DNA of 64,000 nucleotides from Polaribacter sp. SA4-10. Its GTDB lineage: Bacteria; Bacteroidota; Bacteroidia; Flavobacteriales; Flavobacteriaceae. A model generated the notes under the pieces. That model did no database searches. It worked only from the letters and a program-made list of their open reading frames with translations, and was not told where the DNA came from. Within the stretch, counting starts at the first letter, position 1, and the number at the start of each line of letters is the position of its first letter. The DNA is taken from the NCBI RefSeq assembly GCF_002163835.1, contig NZ_CP019331.1, positions 868,001-932,000 of the forward strand, given 5' to 3'. Shown one piece after another: positions 1 through 9,192 of the stretch. Both the position numbers and the translations under genes were made by a program.

Positions 1-135
1 AACTCCTGGCCCCATCATTTGAGTCCAAGTTTCTTCAATTTTTAATTTCTGCATTCCTTTCGTCAAATTATTTTCTTTGATAAAACTTTGCATTAAATCT
101 TTTACTGAAAAGGAATCGTTTTCTCTTTTTGCCAT
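1..135 (-). CDS. DUF721 (DciA-like) protein, 3' end cut by window edge
   Basis: Reading the minus strand from the ATG at 133-135 gives an open frame to the window edge. It begins MAKRENDSFSVKDLMQSF and continues through KGMQKLKIEETW to QMMGPGV. The W-x2-(M/V)-x-G-P segment is typical of the start of DUF721/DciA-like proteins, which in other bacteria help load the replicative helicase. In Bacteroidetes this family commonly sits beside recF, as here. Only about 45 residues are visible, so the call rests on the short motif and the neighbour. Confidence 0.7.
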   Translation of the reverse strand, partial: MAKRENDSFSVKDLMQSFIKENNLTKGMQKLKIEETWTQMMGPGV

Positions 136-198
136 TGTTATTCGCTTTTAGCTTTTGGCTTTTGGCCATTCGCCAATTATTTGTATTTTTTCTAACTT

Positions 199-284
199 GT
201 CATCCCGAATCATGCTTTTTGGGCATGATGTGGCAATCTCTTTATTGATTAACACATTACTTCGTCATTCTTCCTCGTAATGCC
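199..284. repeat. Intergenic REP-like inverted element, copy 1
   Basis: The spacer between the DUF721 gene and recF holds an element of the family seen at 18099-18179, 35063-35134 and 37020-37092. The right arm, cattacttcgtcattcttc followed by ctcgtaatg, matches the arm at 35104-35133. The left arm (gtcatcccgaatcatgc) is a variant and contains a nested hairpin, gcatgat/atcatgc type. It probably folds as an RNA hairpin at the end of the recF transcript. Confidence 0.55.
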
Positions 285-285
285 A

Positions 286-1365
286 TTATAATTTAAAAAT
301 CTGGTATGGTTTGTTACTCTGTTTTAAAATATTCTCTGTTCTATCATGATGTGTATCTGTTATAAATATTTGTCCAAATTCATCATTATTTACCAAATCT
401 ATAATTTGAGACACTCTACCTTCATCTAATTTATCAAAAATATCATCTAACAATAAAATAGGAACTACACTAGATTGTTGTTTAATAAACTCAAACTGAG
501 CAAATTTCAATGCAATTAAATATGATTTCTGCTGCCCTTGAGAGCCAAATTTCTTAATTGGATACTCACCAATTTCAAAACTTAAATCATCTTTATGAAT
601 TCCTGACGTTGTATATTGAATAATCTTATCTTTTTCTAATGATTTTTGCAACAATTCTTTTATAGAAAAATCATTTAACTGACTCTTATATACTAAATTA
701 ACACTTTCCTTATCATTAGAAATAATTTGATATTTTTCATTAAAAATAGGAATAAACTTCTCTAAAAAAGCTTTCCTAACTTCGTAAATACGCGTACCAT
801 ATTCGCTTAACTGATCATCATAAACACTTAAGTTTAAGGCGTCAAAAGTTCTATTTGCAGCAAAATATTTTAACAACGCATTTCTTTGACTTAACACCTT
901 ATTATACGAAATTAAATCTTGTAAATACCTTTTATCTTGTTGAGAAATTACACCATCTATAAATTTTCTTCTCGTATCACTTCCTTCTGTTACCAAATCT
1001 CTATCTGCAGGAGAAATAATAACTAAAGGTAGTTGACCAATATGTTCAGAAAATTTCTCATAACTCTTCCCATTTCTTTTTAATACTTTTTTCTGACCCC
1101 GTTTTAAACTACAAACAATTTTCTCGCTTCTATCGCTTAAAAGGTAATCTCCTTCCACCATAAAAAAACCTTCTCCATGCTTAATATTTTGTCCAGCAAC
1201 CGAATTAAAGTAACTTTTTGCAAAAGACAAGTAATAAATAGCGTCTAAAACATTGGTTTTACCAACACCATTATCTCCAACAAAACAATTAATTTTCTGC
1301 TGAAAATCAAAAGATTGCGATGCTATATTCTTAAAATTAACTAAAGATATCTTCTGTAAATACAT
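286..1365 (-). CDS. recF: DNA replication/repair protein RecF
   Basis: The 359-residue protein has the RecF layout. A Walker A motif lies near the N-terminus (GDNGVGKTN, residues about 30-38). The family signature [14 protein letters not shown] lies near residue 278, followed by the Walker B/D-loop segment [14 protein letters not shown]. RecF is an SMC/ABC-type ATPase that loads RecA at gapped DNA with RecO and RecR. Its length matches the family. Transcription is divergent from the TPR gene at 1480, and the DUF721 gene lies downstream on the same strand. Confidence 0.96.
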   Translation of the reverse strand: MYLQKISLVNFKNIASQSFDFQQKINCFVGDNGVGKTNVLDAIYYLSFAKSYFNSVAGQNIKHGEGFFMVEGDYLLSDRSEKIVCSLKRGQKKVLKRNGKSYEKFSEHIGQLPLVIISPADRDLVTEGSDTRRKFIDGVISQQDKRYLQDLISYNKVLSQRNALLKYFAANRTFDALNLSVYDDQLSEYGTRIYEVRKAFLEKFIPIFNEKYQIISNDKESVNLVYKSQLNDFSIKELLQKSLEKDKIIQYTTSGIHKDDLSFEIGEYPIKKFGSQGQQKSYLIALKFAQFEFIKQQSSVVPILLLDDIFDKLDEGRVSQIIDLVNNDEFGQIFITDTHHDRTENILKQSNKPYQIFKL

Positions 1366-1448
1366 GAATAAATGATGGCTTTAAAAAGGAATTGCAAATT
1401 ATTGAAAATTTTGCGAATTATCCGCTTTTAAAATCCAATTAAAAAAAC

Positions 1449-1456
1449 TATTTTTG
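1449..1456 (+). promoter_or_regulatory. Bacteroidetes -7 promoter box (TATTTTTG)
   Basis: TATTTTTG fits the Bacteroidetes -7 consensus TAnnTTTG and lies 24 nt before the ATG at 1480. No convincing -33 TTG was found at the usual spacing, so this rests on the -7 box and its position. Confidence 0.45.
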
Positions 1457-1479
1457 TCGCCACTAATTTTTAAGGAAAT

Positions 1480-2244
1480 ATGGCTACATACAAGAAAAAA
1501 TATAAACCAGAAGGTAAAAAAGAAGAAAATCAAATTGATGAATCAGAATTTGAAACTGCTGGAGTATTAAACACTTTAGAAGAAACTGCTTCTAGATCTG
1601 AACAATGGATAGAGAAAAATAGCAAACCGTTATTTTATTCTCTAATAACTGTTGTTGTTATCTTTTTAGCCTATTTAGGATATAATAAATATGTAGTTGA
1701 GCCAAATGAATTAGCTGCTTCTAATGAATTAGCTTTTCCAAGAAATTATTTTGATGAAGCTGCAACTGCTGGTTCTGGTATCGATTCTTTACTTACTTTA
1801 AGTTTAGAAGGTGCAGATGGTAATTATGGTTTTTTAGATATTGCAGATTCTTATAGTGGAACTGATGCTGGTAATTTAGCAAACTATTATGCTGGTATTT
1901 CATATTTACAAATGAAGCAATATGATAAAGCAATTGAATATTTAAGTAAATTTGATTCTGATGATGAACTATTAGGCCCAACTGCATTAGGTGCAATTGG
2001 AGATGCTTTTTCAGATATCGATCAACAGGAAGATGCTTTAAATTATTACGAAAAAGCAGCAAATAAAAAATCAAATGAGTTTACTACTCCTTTATTTTTA
2101 TACAAAGCGGGTCAAACGGCAATGCATTTAAAAGAATTTGATAAAGCTGAAAAATTATTTACTCAAATTAAAGAGAACTATTCTAAATCTGACCAAGGTA
2201 AAGATATAGAGAAGTTTATTGCAGCAGCAAAATACGCTAACTAG
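1480..2244 (+). CDS. Membrane-anchored tetratricopeptide-repeat protein (YfgM-like)
   Basis: This 254-residue protein has a charged N-terminus, one membrane segment (about residues 48-66, PLFYSLITVVVIFLAYLGY) and then TPR-like helices: NYYAGISYLQMKQYDKAIEYL, ALNYYEKAA, and FLYKAGQTAMHLKEFDKAEKLF. The layout resembles YfgM, a periplasmic TPR protein linked to the SecYEG translocon, but that role is an inference. A homologue just upstream of ribH is common in Flavobacteria. The ribH reading frame follows closely, suggesting co-transcription. Confidence 0.75.
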   Translation: MATYKKKYKPEGKKEENQIDESEFETAGVLNTLEETASRSEQWIEKNSKPLFYSLITVVVIFLAYLGYNKYVVEPNELAASNELAFPRNYFDEAATAGSGIDSLLTLSLEGADGNYGFLDIADSYSGTDAGNLANYYAGISYLQMKQYDKAIEYLSKFDSDDELLGPTALGAIGDAFSDIDQQEDALNYYEKAANKKSNEFTTPLFLYKAGQTAMHLKEFDKAEKLFTQIKENYSKSDQGKDIEKFIAAAKYAN

Positions 2245-2310
2245 TTCTCAGTAAAAAGTTGCAGTTAGCAAATGCTTACTGATTACTCAATACCAAATAT
2301 TGAAATAAAA

Positions 2311-2817
2311 ATGGCAACAACTAATTTGTCTTATTACGATACAGCTACAATCCCAAATGCGAAATCTTTTCGATTTGGGATTGTTGTTTCTGAATGGAAT
2401 CCAGAAATTACAAAAAACTTACAAAAAGGTGCAATTGAAGCTTTAATTGATTGTGGTGCAAAAAAAGAGAACATTATTTCTTGGGATGTTCCAGGGAGTT
2501 TTGAACTTGTCTTTGGTTGCAAAAAAATGATTGAATCTCAACAAGTTGATGCAATAATTGCCATAGGAAACGTAATTCAAGGAGAAACAAAACATTTCGA
2601 CTTTGTTTGCGAAGGAGTAACACAAGGAATTGTAGATTTAAATATTAAATACAATGTTCCTGTTATTTTTTGTGTCCTTACAGACAATACAAAACAACAA
2701 TCTTTAGATAGATCTGGTGGTAAACTGGGTAATAAAGGGATTGAATGTGCTGTTGCTGCTGTAAAAATGGCTGCTATAAAAAATATAGACAACAAAAGTG
2801 AAAGTATTGGTTTTTAA
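2311..2817 (+). CDS. ribH: 6,7-dimethyl-8-ribityllumazine synthase
   Basis: RibH makes the lumazine precursor in the penultimate step of riboflavin synthesis, joining a pyrimidinedione with dihydroxybutanone phosphate in an icosahedral or pentameric enzyme. The family motifs are clear: GNVIQGETKHFD with the catalytic-region His, PVIFCVLTDNT, and RSGGKLGNKG near the C-terminus. The frame is open from 2272, but the start at ATG 2311 (MATTNLSYYDT) gives the usual 168 residues. The extra 13 residues upstream are probably not translated. Confidence 0.95.
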   Translation: MATTNLSYYDTATIPNAKSFRFGIVVSEWNPEITKNLQKGAIEALIDCGAKKENIISWDVPGSFELVFGCKKMIESQQVDAIIAIGNVIQGETKHFDFVCEGVTQGIVDLNIKYNVPVIFCVLTDNTKQQSLDRSGGKLGNKGIECAVAAVKMAAIKNIDNKSESIGF

Positions 2818-2961
2818 ATAAAAACACTTTTAGAAAATTAAGAATACTTTTAACTTCATTTTTCGAGGAATTACTTTTAATTCTGTAAATTTGAAATACT
2901 ATAAAATTGGTATCATATTTGATTTTATTTAAATCAATATTCATCAATTATTTCTAAAACT

Positions 2962-3237
2962 ATGGGATTTTTAAAACGCACACATAACAAATTTGACTAC
3001 CAACCTCGTTATTATAAAGGAGAAGGAAGTCCTTATAAAATAGAGCATAAACTAGATCAGTTTAGAAAAACTGCTGGTAAAAACAAAGGTATTAAAGGGA
3101 AATTCGGTGATGCTATTGATGATTTAAAAAACTCAGATAAAAGCGTTAATAAAACACTCTTAATCATCATTGCAGTCTTAGTCTTCATCTTTTTGTACAT
3201 CATAGATTTCGATTTATCTATATTTAAAAGGAATTAA
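2962..3237 (+). CDS. Small C-terminal-anchored membrane protein of unknown function
   Basis: A 91-residue basic protein (MGFLKRTHNKFDYQPRYY...) ends in a single hydrophobic helix (about residues 64-83, TLLIIIAVLVFIFLYIIDF). Its stop overlaps the mutL start by one base (TAATG), so the two are translationally coupled. Homologues between ribH and mutL are widespread in Flavobacteria and are sometimes labelled as a riboflavin synthase subunit. Nothing in the sequence supports an enzymatic role, so function is unknown. Confidence 0.75.
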   Translation: MGFLKRTHNKFDYQPRYYKGEGSPYKIEHKLDQFRKTAGKNKGIKGKFGDAIDDLKNSDKSVNKTLLIIIAVLVFIFLYIIDFDLSIFKRN

Positions 3238-5051
3238 TGTCTGATATTATTCAACTTTTACCAGATCATGTTGCGAATCAAATTGCTGCAGGAGAAGTCG
3301 TTCAGCGCCCAGCTTCTGTTGTAAAAGAATTATTAGAAAACGCTATTGATGCTGGAGCAACTAATATAAAATTACTTTTAAAAGACGCAGGAAAAACGTT
3401 AATTCAAGTAATTGATGACGGAAAAGGCATGAGTACAACAGACTCAAGAATGTGTTTTGAGCGTCATGCAACTTCAAAAATAAAAAAAGCAGAAGATTTA
3501 TTTAACTTAAATACCAAAGGCTTTCGTGGTGAAGCTTTAGCTTCTATTGCTGCAATTGCGCATGTAGAGTTAAAAACAAAACAAGAAAACGAGGAACTTG
3601 GTGCACAATTAAAAATTGAAGGAAGTAAAATTATTTCTCAAGATTTTATTTCTACAGGAAAAGGAACAAGCTTGTCTGTAAAAAATCTGTTTTACAATAT
3701 TCCTGCAAGAAGAAATTTTTTAAAATCAGATACTATAGAAACGCGTCATATTATTGATGAATTTCAACGAGTAGCTTTAGCACACTCAAATATTTCTTTT
3801 TTATTACATCATAATAACAATGAAGTTTATCATTTAAAAAGTAGTAATTTAAGAAAACGAATTGTTGCTATTTTTGGTACTAAAATGAATGAAAAATTAG
3901 TTCCAATACAAGAACAAACAGATATTTTAACTATTGAAGGTTTTGTTGCAAAACCAGAGTTCTCTAAAAGAAAACGTGGGGAACAATTCTTTTTTGTAAA
4001 TGATCGTTTTATAAAAAGTTCGTATTTAAATCATGCTGTTGTAAATGCTTTTGATGGGTTGTTAGAACAAGGTTCTCATCCCTCCTATTTTTTGTATTTA
4101 AAAGTCCCTGCAAACACAATTGATATAAATATTCATCCAACAAAAACAGAGATAAAGTTTGATAATGAAAAGGCATTGTACGCAATGTTGCGCGCAACTG
4201 TTAAACATAGTTTAGGGCAATATAATGTTGCGCCTCTTTTAGATTTTAATAGAGATGCTAACCTAGATACTTCTTATCATTTAAACACAAATAGAAAATC
4301 TACAAAAACACCACAAATTTCTGTTGATCCAGATTTTAATCCGTTTAAAGAATTAGAACAAAAAGAAATTACTTTTCCATACAGAAGAGAAAAACAAACA
4401 GAAAGTTGGGAATCGTTATATACTTCTGTTGCCATTACGGATGAGCAAAAACAAGAAGAATTATTTGAAAATCAACAAGAAATAAAAACACAGAAGACAT
4501 TTCAAATTCAAAGAAAATACTTGTTAAGTTCTATAAAATCTGGAGTCGTTTTAATCAATCAATCTTTGGCGCATCAACGTATTTTATATGAACAATTTTT
4601 AGAAAGTATAACCGTTAAAGAAGCTAATAGTCAGCAATTATTATTTCCCGTAAAAATTTCTTTTTCATCAGCAGAAATAGAAATGATTTATACAATTAAA
4701 ACAGAATTAGAAAATGCTGGTTTTTCTTTTGATGAATTTACCAAAGACAGTGTTATTATAAAAGGAATACCGGTTTCTGTAACAGAAAGTAAAATTACCA
4801 TTATTTTAGAAGAATTATTAAACGATATTAATTTAGAAGTGCCAGATGCAAGTTTTAGTCATTTTGATGTAATGGCAAAATCATTTGCAAGAACTTTATC
4901 CATAAAAACAGGAACGCTACTTTCTGAAAAAGAACAAGAAAGTTTAGTAAATAATTTGTTCTCTTGCAAAGAGCCAACAGTTTCACCTTTTGGTAAAGCT
5001 ACTTTTAAAACACTAACATTAAACGAAATAGATTCATTATTTAATAGCTAG
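3237..5051 (+). CDS. mutL: DNA mismatch repair protein MutL
   Basis: The 604-residue protein has the GHKL ATPase motifs of MutL in order: ENAIDAGATNI, DDGKGM, and TKGFRGEALASI in the first 100 residues. A transducer domain (FFVNDRFIKSS, NIHPTKTEIKF) and a C-terminal dimerisation domain follow. MutL links MutS mismatch recognition to downstream repair. The C-terminal position of the DQHA(x)2E(x)4E endonuclease motif reads NQSLAHQRILYE, and the CPHGRP-type motif reads SPFGKAT, so key metal ligands look replaced. It is coupled to the gene before it and followed 2 nt later by a rhomboid gene. Confidence 0.95.
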   Translation: MSDIIQLLPDHVANQIAAGEVVQRPASVVKELLENAIDAGATNIKLLLKDAGKTLIQVIDDGKGMSTTDSRMCFERHATSKIKKAEDLFNLNTKGFRGEALASIAAIAHVELKTKQENEELGAQLKIEGSKIISQDFISTGKGTSLSVKNLFYNIPARRNFLKSDTIETRHIIDEFQRVALAHSNISFLLHHNNNEVYHLKSSNLRKRIVAIFGTKMNEKLVPIQEQTDILTIEGFVAKPEFSKRKRGEQFFFVNDRFIKSSYLNHAVVNAFDGLLEQGSHPSYFLYLKVPANTIDINIHPTKTEIKFDNEKALYAMLRATVKHSLGQYNVAPLLDFNRDANLDTSYHLNTNRKSTKTPQISVDPDFNPFKELEQKEITFPYRREKQTESWESLYTSVAITDEQKQEELFENQQEIKTQKTFQIQRKYLLSSIKSGVVLINQSLAHQRILYEQFLESITVKEANSQQLLFPVKISFSSAEIEMIYTIKTELENAGFSFDEFTKDSVIIKGIPVSVTESKITIILEELLNDINLEVPDASFSHFDVMAKSFARTLSIKTGTLLSEKEQESLVNNLFSCKEPTVSPFGKATFKTLTLNEIDSLFNS

Positions 5052-5053
5052 AA

Positions 5054-5833
5054 ATGAATAAACTTACAGATGCAATAAAGCACTTAATAATCATAAATGT
5101 AATTTTATTTGTTGTTCCACAACTTTTAAAATTAGATCTTACTAATATTTTAGCATTACATTTTCCTCAAAATGAACATTTTGGTTTTTGGCAATATATT
5201 ACCCACATGTTTATGCATGGTAGTTTTGCACATATACTTTTTAACATGTATGGTTTATGGGCATTTGGAACACCATTGGAACAAATGTGGGGAAAAAAGA
5301 AGTTTATTTTCTTTTATTTTTCTGCAGGATTAGGAGCTGGGTTAATTTATACTTTGGTTAATTATTATCAATTTAACGGTTTATATGAACAACTGATTAA
5401 TGCTGGAATAACAGATGGTGAACTTACTCGAATTTTTGACTTTTCTGGAAGTACTACATCAGAATTTATTGAAAAAGCGAATAACGTATTATCTACAAAT
5501 AATAGCTTAAATGTTTATCCTGGTTTGGGAGACGATTTAATACAAGCTAGCAATTATTATGATACAAAAGCAGTGGGTGCTTCTGGTGCTGTTTATGGAG
5601 TTTTAGTAGCCTTTGGAATCTATTTTAAAGATGCAAAACTAGCATTGATCTTTTTACCTATACCTATCGCTGCAAAATACTTTATTCCAATAATTATTGC
5701 TTTTGATTTATTCTTTGGAATGACAAAATATTCTGTTGGAAACATAGCACATTTTGCGCATGTTGGTGGGGCTTTAATTGGTTTTTTAATTGCTTGGTAT
5801 TGGAAAAAAACAGATAATAAACGTTGGAATTAA
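5054..5833 (+). CDS. Rhomboid-family intramembrane serine protease (first of a pair)
   Basis: Rhomboids cleave transmembrane substrates inside the lipid bilayer. This 259-residue polytopic protein has the HMFMHGSFAHILFNM segment (about residues 51-65), the catalytic serine motif GASGAVYG (about residue 178) and the catalytic histidine in HFAHVGGALIGF near the C-terminus. A longer than usual loop of about 60 residues separates the early helices from the GASG helix. It starts 2 nt after mutL and is followed by a second rhomboid gene. The substrate is unknown. Confidence 0.92.
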   Translation: MNKLTDAIKHLIIINVILFVVPQLLKLDLTNILALHFPQNEHFGFWQYITHMFMHGSFAHILFNMYGLWAFGTPLEQMWGKKKFIFFYFSAGLGAGLIYTLVNYYQFNGLYEQLINAGITDGELTRIFDFSGSTTSEFIEKANNVLSTNNSLNVYPGLGDDLIQASNYYDTKAVGASGAVYGVLVAFGIYFKDAKLALIFLPIPIAAKYFIPIIIAFDLFFGMTKYSVGNIAHFAHVGGALIGFLIAWYWKKTDNKRWN

Positions 5834-5840
5834 TAATAAA

Positions 5841-6689
5841 ATGAGTTTTATAGAAGACATAAAATCGCGCTTTAAAAAAGGCACTATTGTAGAAAAGCTA
5901 ATTTACATTAATCTTGCTGTGTTTGCCGCTACACTGCTTTTTAGTGTTTTTCAAGGTTTGTATAAAGGAGAAATAAATTGGCTTATAAATTGGTTTTCTT
6001 TAGATGCAGAATATGCAGTTTTTTTTACAAAACCATGGACCATTATTTCTTACGGGTTTTTACATGACGGATTTTTACACGTCTTATTTAACCTAATTAC
6101 ATTGTACTTTATTGGTAATTTATTTATTGAATATTTCACTCAAAAACAATTACTTACATTTTACTTATTAGGTACTTTCTTTGGTGGAATTTTGTATTTA
6201 TTAAGTCAAAATTATTTTCCTTTATTTGAAGGTAAATCATCTGTATTAGTTGGTGCTTCCGCAGGAATTTCAGGAATATTTATTGGAATAGCAACCTACA
6301 TACCTAATTATCAACTAAACATACGCTTTATTGGTTTTGTAAAATTATGGCATTTGGCAGCAATTTGGATATTATTAGATGTTTTAGGAATTGCAGGAAA
6401 TAATGCTGGTGGCCATTTTGCTCATTTAGGAGGAAGTGTTTTTGGCTATTTATATGTAAATCAATCTAGTAATAAAGGATTAAACTTGTTTAGCAAAATT
6501 TCATCATTATTTAAAACGAAAAGAAAGCCTTTAAAAACAGTTTACAAGTCGCCAAAGAAGAAGCAAAGCACAAAACACACTTCTATAAATCAACAACAAA
6601 TAGACGTTATTTTAGATAAAATAAGTAAATCTGGTTACGATACATTAACCAAATCAGAAAAAGATTTTTTGTTTAAACAAGGAAAATAA
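5841..6689 (+). CDS. Rhomboid-family intramembrane serine protease (second of a pair)
   Basis: A 282-residue rhomboid has YGFLHDGFLHVLFNLI, the serine motif GASAGISG and the histidine motif GGHFAHLGGS. A basic cytoplasmic tail of about 70 residues (rich in KKKQSTKH) follows the membrane core. The frame is open back to 5790 inside the previous gene, but ATG 5841 (MSFIEDIKSRF) is preferred because it starts at the usual amphipathic N-terminus and avoids the overlap. Adjacent unequal rhomboid pairs are usual in Flavobacteria. Confidence 0.9.
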   Translation: MSFIEDIKSRFKKGTIVEKLIYINLAVFAATLLFSVFQGLYKGEINWLINWFSLDAEYAVFFTKPWTIISYGFLHDGFLHVLFNLITLYFIGNLFIEYFTQKQLLTFYLLGTFFGGILYLLSQNYFPLFEGKSSVLVGASAGISGIFIGIATYIPNYQLNIRFIGFVKLWHLAAIWILLDVLGIAGNNAGGHFAHLGGSVFGYLYVNQSSNKGLNLFSKISSLFKTKRKPLKTVYKSPKKKQSTKHTSINQQQIDVILDKISKSGYDTLTKSEKDFLFKQGK

Positions 6690-6691
6690 AT

Positions 6692-7699
6692 ATGAAGAAT
6701 TTATCTTTTGTTGACAAGATTTTATACTTAGTAAATTCGCTTTTAGCAACAGTGTTGTTACTTTCTTATTTCCTGCCTTTTGTATCTCCAAATACAATTC
6801 CTATTTTTGCTGTTTTAAGCCTTTTTGTGCCGTTTTTAATTATTTTAAATCTTCTTTTTGTTATTTATTGGTTAATTACACTAAAAAAACAGTTTTTTCT
6901 CTCCATTATTATTTTAGTTATTGGTTGGTTCTTTTTACCTCCCTTCTACAAAATGTCTGGTAAAAATTCGTCTTTAAACAATGATTTAAAAGTGATGAGT
7001 TATAACGTAAAAACATTCGATTTATTCGACAATAAAAAAGATACCTTAGAAAAAAATGGTTTTGCTTTTATTAAGTATCAGAATCCTGATGTTTTAGTAC
7101 TACAAGAGTTTTATCAAAAAAAGAAAATAAATCTTACATTTCCTTACAAATATATTAAAACTAAAAATGCTAAAAGTAAATTCGGATTGGCAATTTATTC
7201 GAAATTTAAAATTATAAATTCCGGATCTTTCAATTTTAAAGAAACCGCTAATAACATTATATTTGTCGATATTGTAAAGCAAAAAGATACGATTAGGCTT
7301 TATAATTTGCATTTACAGTCTTTAAAAATAAGGCCAAATGAAGAAAATTTTGGACAAGAAAATTCAGAAAAATTATTAAAAAGAGTGACCAATTCATTTC
7401 AAAAACAAGGATCTCAAACTGCTAAATTTTTAGAGCACGAACAACAATGGAAAGGGAAAAAAGTTGTTTGTGGTGATTTTAATAATACTGCATATTCTTG
7501 GGTCTACAATAAAATTTCTAAGGACAAGAAAGATGCTTTTATTGAAGCTGGAAAAGGTTTTGGAAAAACATTTGAATATAAATTTCCTTTGAGAATAGAT
7601 TTTATTTTAACAGACACTAATGCTATTATAAATCAGTTTTCTACATTCTCAGAAAAATTTTCTGACCACTACGCTGTTCAAGCCAAAATTAATTGGTAA
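6692..7699 (+). CDS. Membrane-anchored endonuclease/exonuclease/phosphatase-family hydrolase
   Basis: The N-terminus has about three hydrophobic helices (residues 10-90). A cytosolic or periplasmic EEP domain follows, with the family motifs KVMSYNVKTFDLF, VLVLQEFY (metal-binding Glu), VCGDFNNTAYS (catalytic Asp/Asn) and FSDHYAVQAKI (final Asp-His). The EEP fold hydrolyses phosphodiesters or phosphomonoesters in nucleic acids, lipids or sugars, and the substrate cannot be told from sequence. It starts 2 nt after the rhomboid stop and is likely in the same operon. Confidence 0.9.
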   Translation: MKNLSFVDKILYLVNSLLATVLLLSYFLPFVSPNTIPIFAVLSLFVPFLIILNLLFVIYWLITLKKQFFLSIIILVIGWFFLPPFYKMSGKNSSLNNDLKVMSYNVKTFDLFDNKKDTLEKNGFAFIKYQNPDVLVLQEFYQKKKINLTFPYKYIKTKNAKSKFGLAIYSKFKIINSGSFNFKETANNIIFVDIVKQKDTIRLYNLHLQSLKIRPNEENFGQENSEKLLKRVTNSFQKQGSQTAKFLEHEQQWKGKKVVCGDFNNTAYSWVYNKISKDKKDAFIEAGKGFGKTFEYKFPLRIDFILTDTNAIINQFSTFSEKFSDHYAVQAKINW

Positions 7700-7730
7700 A
7701 ATCATTACCTTCACATTAAAATTATAGAAA

Positions 7731-8873
7731 ATGAATCACTTTGATGTTGCAATAATTGGTAGTGGACCTTCAGGAGCATCTACAGCTTTTTACTTAGGTA
7801 AACAGGGAATTTCTACTGTTATCATAGAAAAAGAGACCTTACCAAGATATAAAACATGTGGTGGTGGTTTTGTTAATAGAGGAAGAAAGAACATGCCTTT
7901 TGAAATTGACAACGTAATTGAACGTGAATTTTTTGCTGTAAATAGTTACTTTAATAATAATAAAATTCAGTATCAATCTACTAAAAAAAAGCCTATCATA
8001 ACAATGATTATGAGAGACGCTTTTGATAATTTAATTGTTGAAAAAGCAAAAGAATTTGGCGTCACTTTATTAGAAAATCATACGCTAAAAAGTATTGATT
8101 TTAAAAATGAAAAATCTATTTTAAAAACCTCTCAAGGAGATATTTCTGCAAATTTTATTATTGCAGCTGATGGTGTTTTAAGTCCGACAGCAAAAATGGC
8201 AGGTTGGAAAGAAGATACACGTAAATTAATACCCGCTTTAGAATATGAAGTAGAAGTTTCTGAAGAAGATTTTAAACGTTTATCTAAAACTGTTCGTTTT
8301 GATATTGATGCTGTTCCTTATGGTTATGCATGGAGTTTTCCTAAGAAAAATCATTTATCTTTAGGAGTGTTAACTACAAAAAAAGGAAAAATTAACCTTA
8401 AAGATTATTACAAAAAGTATTTACAAACACTTGGTATTAAAAACATTATAAAGGAAGATGCACATGGGTTTCAAATTCCGATTGCACCAAGAACTGATGG
8501 ATTTGTAAAAAATAATGTATTTTTAATTGGTGATGCTGCTGGTTTTGCAGAACCAGTTACTGCAGAAGGAATATCTAATGCTATTTTAAGCGGAAAATAT
8601 GTAGCTGAAGCAATTATAGAAAGTAGTTTAAATAAAGAATTAGCAAAAAAAAAATATTTAGAAAAGTTGAATATTAAATTATTACCAGAATTAAAATCTG
8701 GTGCTACTTTGTCTAAATTCTTTTATCATAATAATCCTATTAGAAACTTTATACTAAAAAAATATGGCCAACATTTTAGTGATGTTATGGTTGATATTTT
8801 ACATGGAGATAGACCTTTTCCTACAAATGTTTCAGAGAAATTAAATGCAAAAATTAAAGAGAAACTTTTTTAG
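7731..8873 (+). CDS. Geranylgeranyl-reductase-family FAD-dependent oxidoreductase
   Basis: The 380-residue flavoprotein has an N-terminal dinucleotide-binding motif (AIIGSGPSGASTAFYL), the PRYKTCGGGFVNRG segment typical of the geranylgeranyl reductase/menaquinone-related family, and the second FAD motif FLIGDAAGFAEPVTAEGIS. Members reduce isoprenoid chains or oxidise other lipids. The substrate here is unknown. The only carotenoid genes in the window lie 40 kb away, so no operon link to pigment synthesis is visible. Confidence 0.88.
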   Translation: MNHFDVAIIGSGPSGASTAFYLGKQGISTVIIEKETLPRYKTCGGGFVNRGRKNMPFEIDNVIEREFFAVNSYFNNNKIQYQSTKKKPIITMIMRDAFDNLIVEKAKEFGVTLLENHTLKSIDFKNEKSILKTSQGDISANFIIAADGVLSPTAKMAGWKEDTRKLIPALEYEVEVSEEDFKRLSKTVRFDIDAVPYGYAWSFPKKNHLSLGVLTTKKGKINLKDYYKKYLQTLGIKNIIKEDAHGFQIPIAPRTDGFVKNNVFLIGDAAGFAEPVTAEGISNAILSGKYVAEAIIESSLNKELAKKKYLEKLNIKLLPELKSGATLSKFFYHNNPIRNFILKKYGQHFSDVMVDILHGDRPFPTNVSEKLNAKIKEKLF

Positions 8874-8874
8874 T

Positions 8875-9192
8875 TTATTTTTCAAACCCATATTCACTTT
8901 CAACTTTACAAATTCGTAATTGGTATTTTTTATACCATTTTTCTCTTCCTAGATTTCTGGCTTCTGTGTGCTCTATATTGTTTTTCCATAAAACAATATC
9001 ATCTAGAGTTTGCCAGTAAGAAACTGTAATTCCTATTTTATTTCTTGCAGACTCAATTCCTAAATATCCTTTTTGCTCTTTAGCCAGTTCTTCCATTCTT
9101 TCTGCTGTTTCTAAATACCCATCTAAATCTTCTGATACAATTGTAGAAAAAATTACAGCGTAATATGGTGTTGTTAATTTATCTATTATCAT
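8875..9192 (-). CDS. Antibiotic biosynthesis monooxygenase (ABM)-fold protein
   Basis: A 105-residue protein with the ABM-type dimeric ferredoxin-like fold shows YYAVIFSTIVSE at the first strand, a helix with MEELAKEQKGYLGIES, and YWQTLDDIVLWKNNIEHTEAR. This last stretch is the characteristic second half of these small stress or enzyme proteins. It overlaps the GNAT gene by 4 nt (ATGA) and is translated after it. It converges on the oxidoreductase with only 1 nt between stops. The substrate is unknown. Confidence 0.85.
   Translation of the reverse strand: MIIDKLTTPYYAVIFSTIVSEDLDGYLETAERMEELAKEQKGYLGIESARNKIGITVSYWQTLDDIVLWKNNIEHTEARNLGREKWYKKYQLRICKVESEYGFEK

Noticed and set aside
2272..2310. 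N-terminal extension of RibH
   Set aside because: The 13 residues before MATTNLS are not typical of lumazine synthases, so the ATG at 2311 is preferred.
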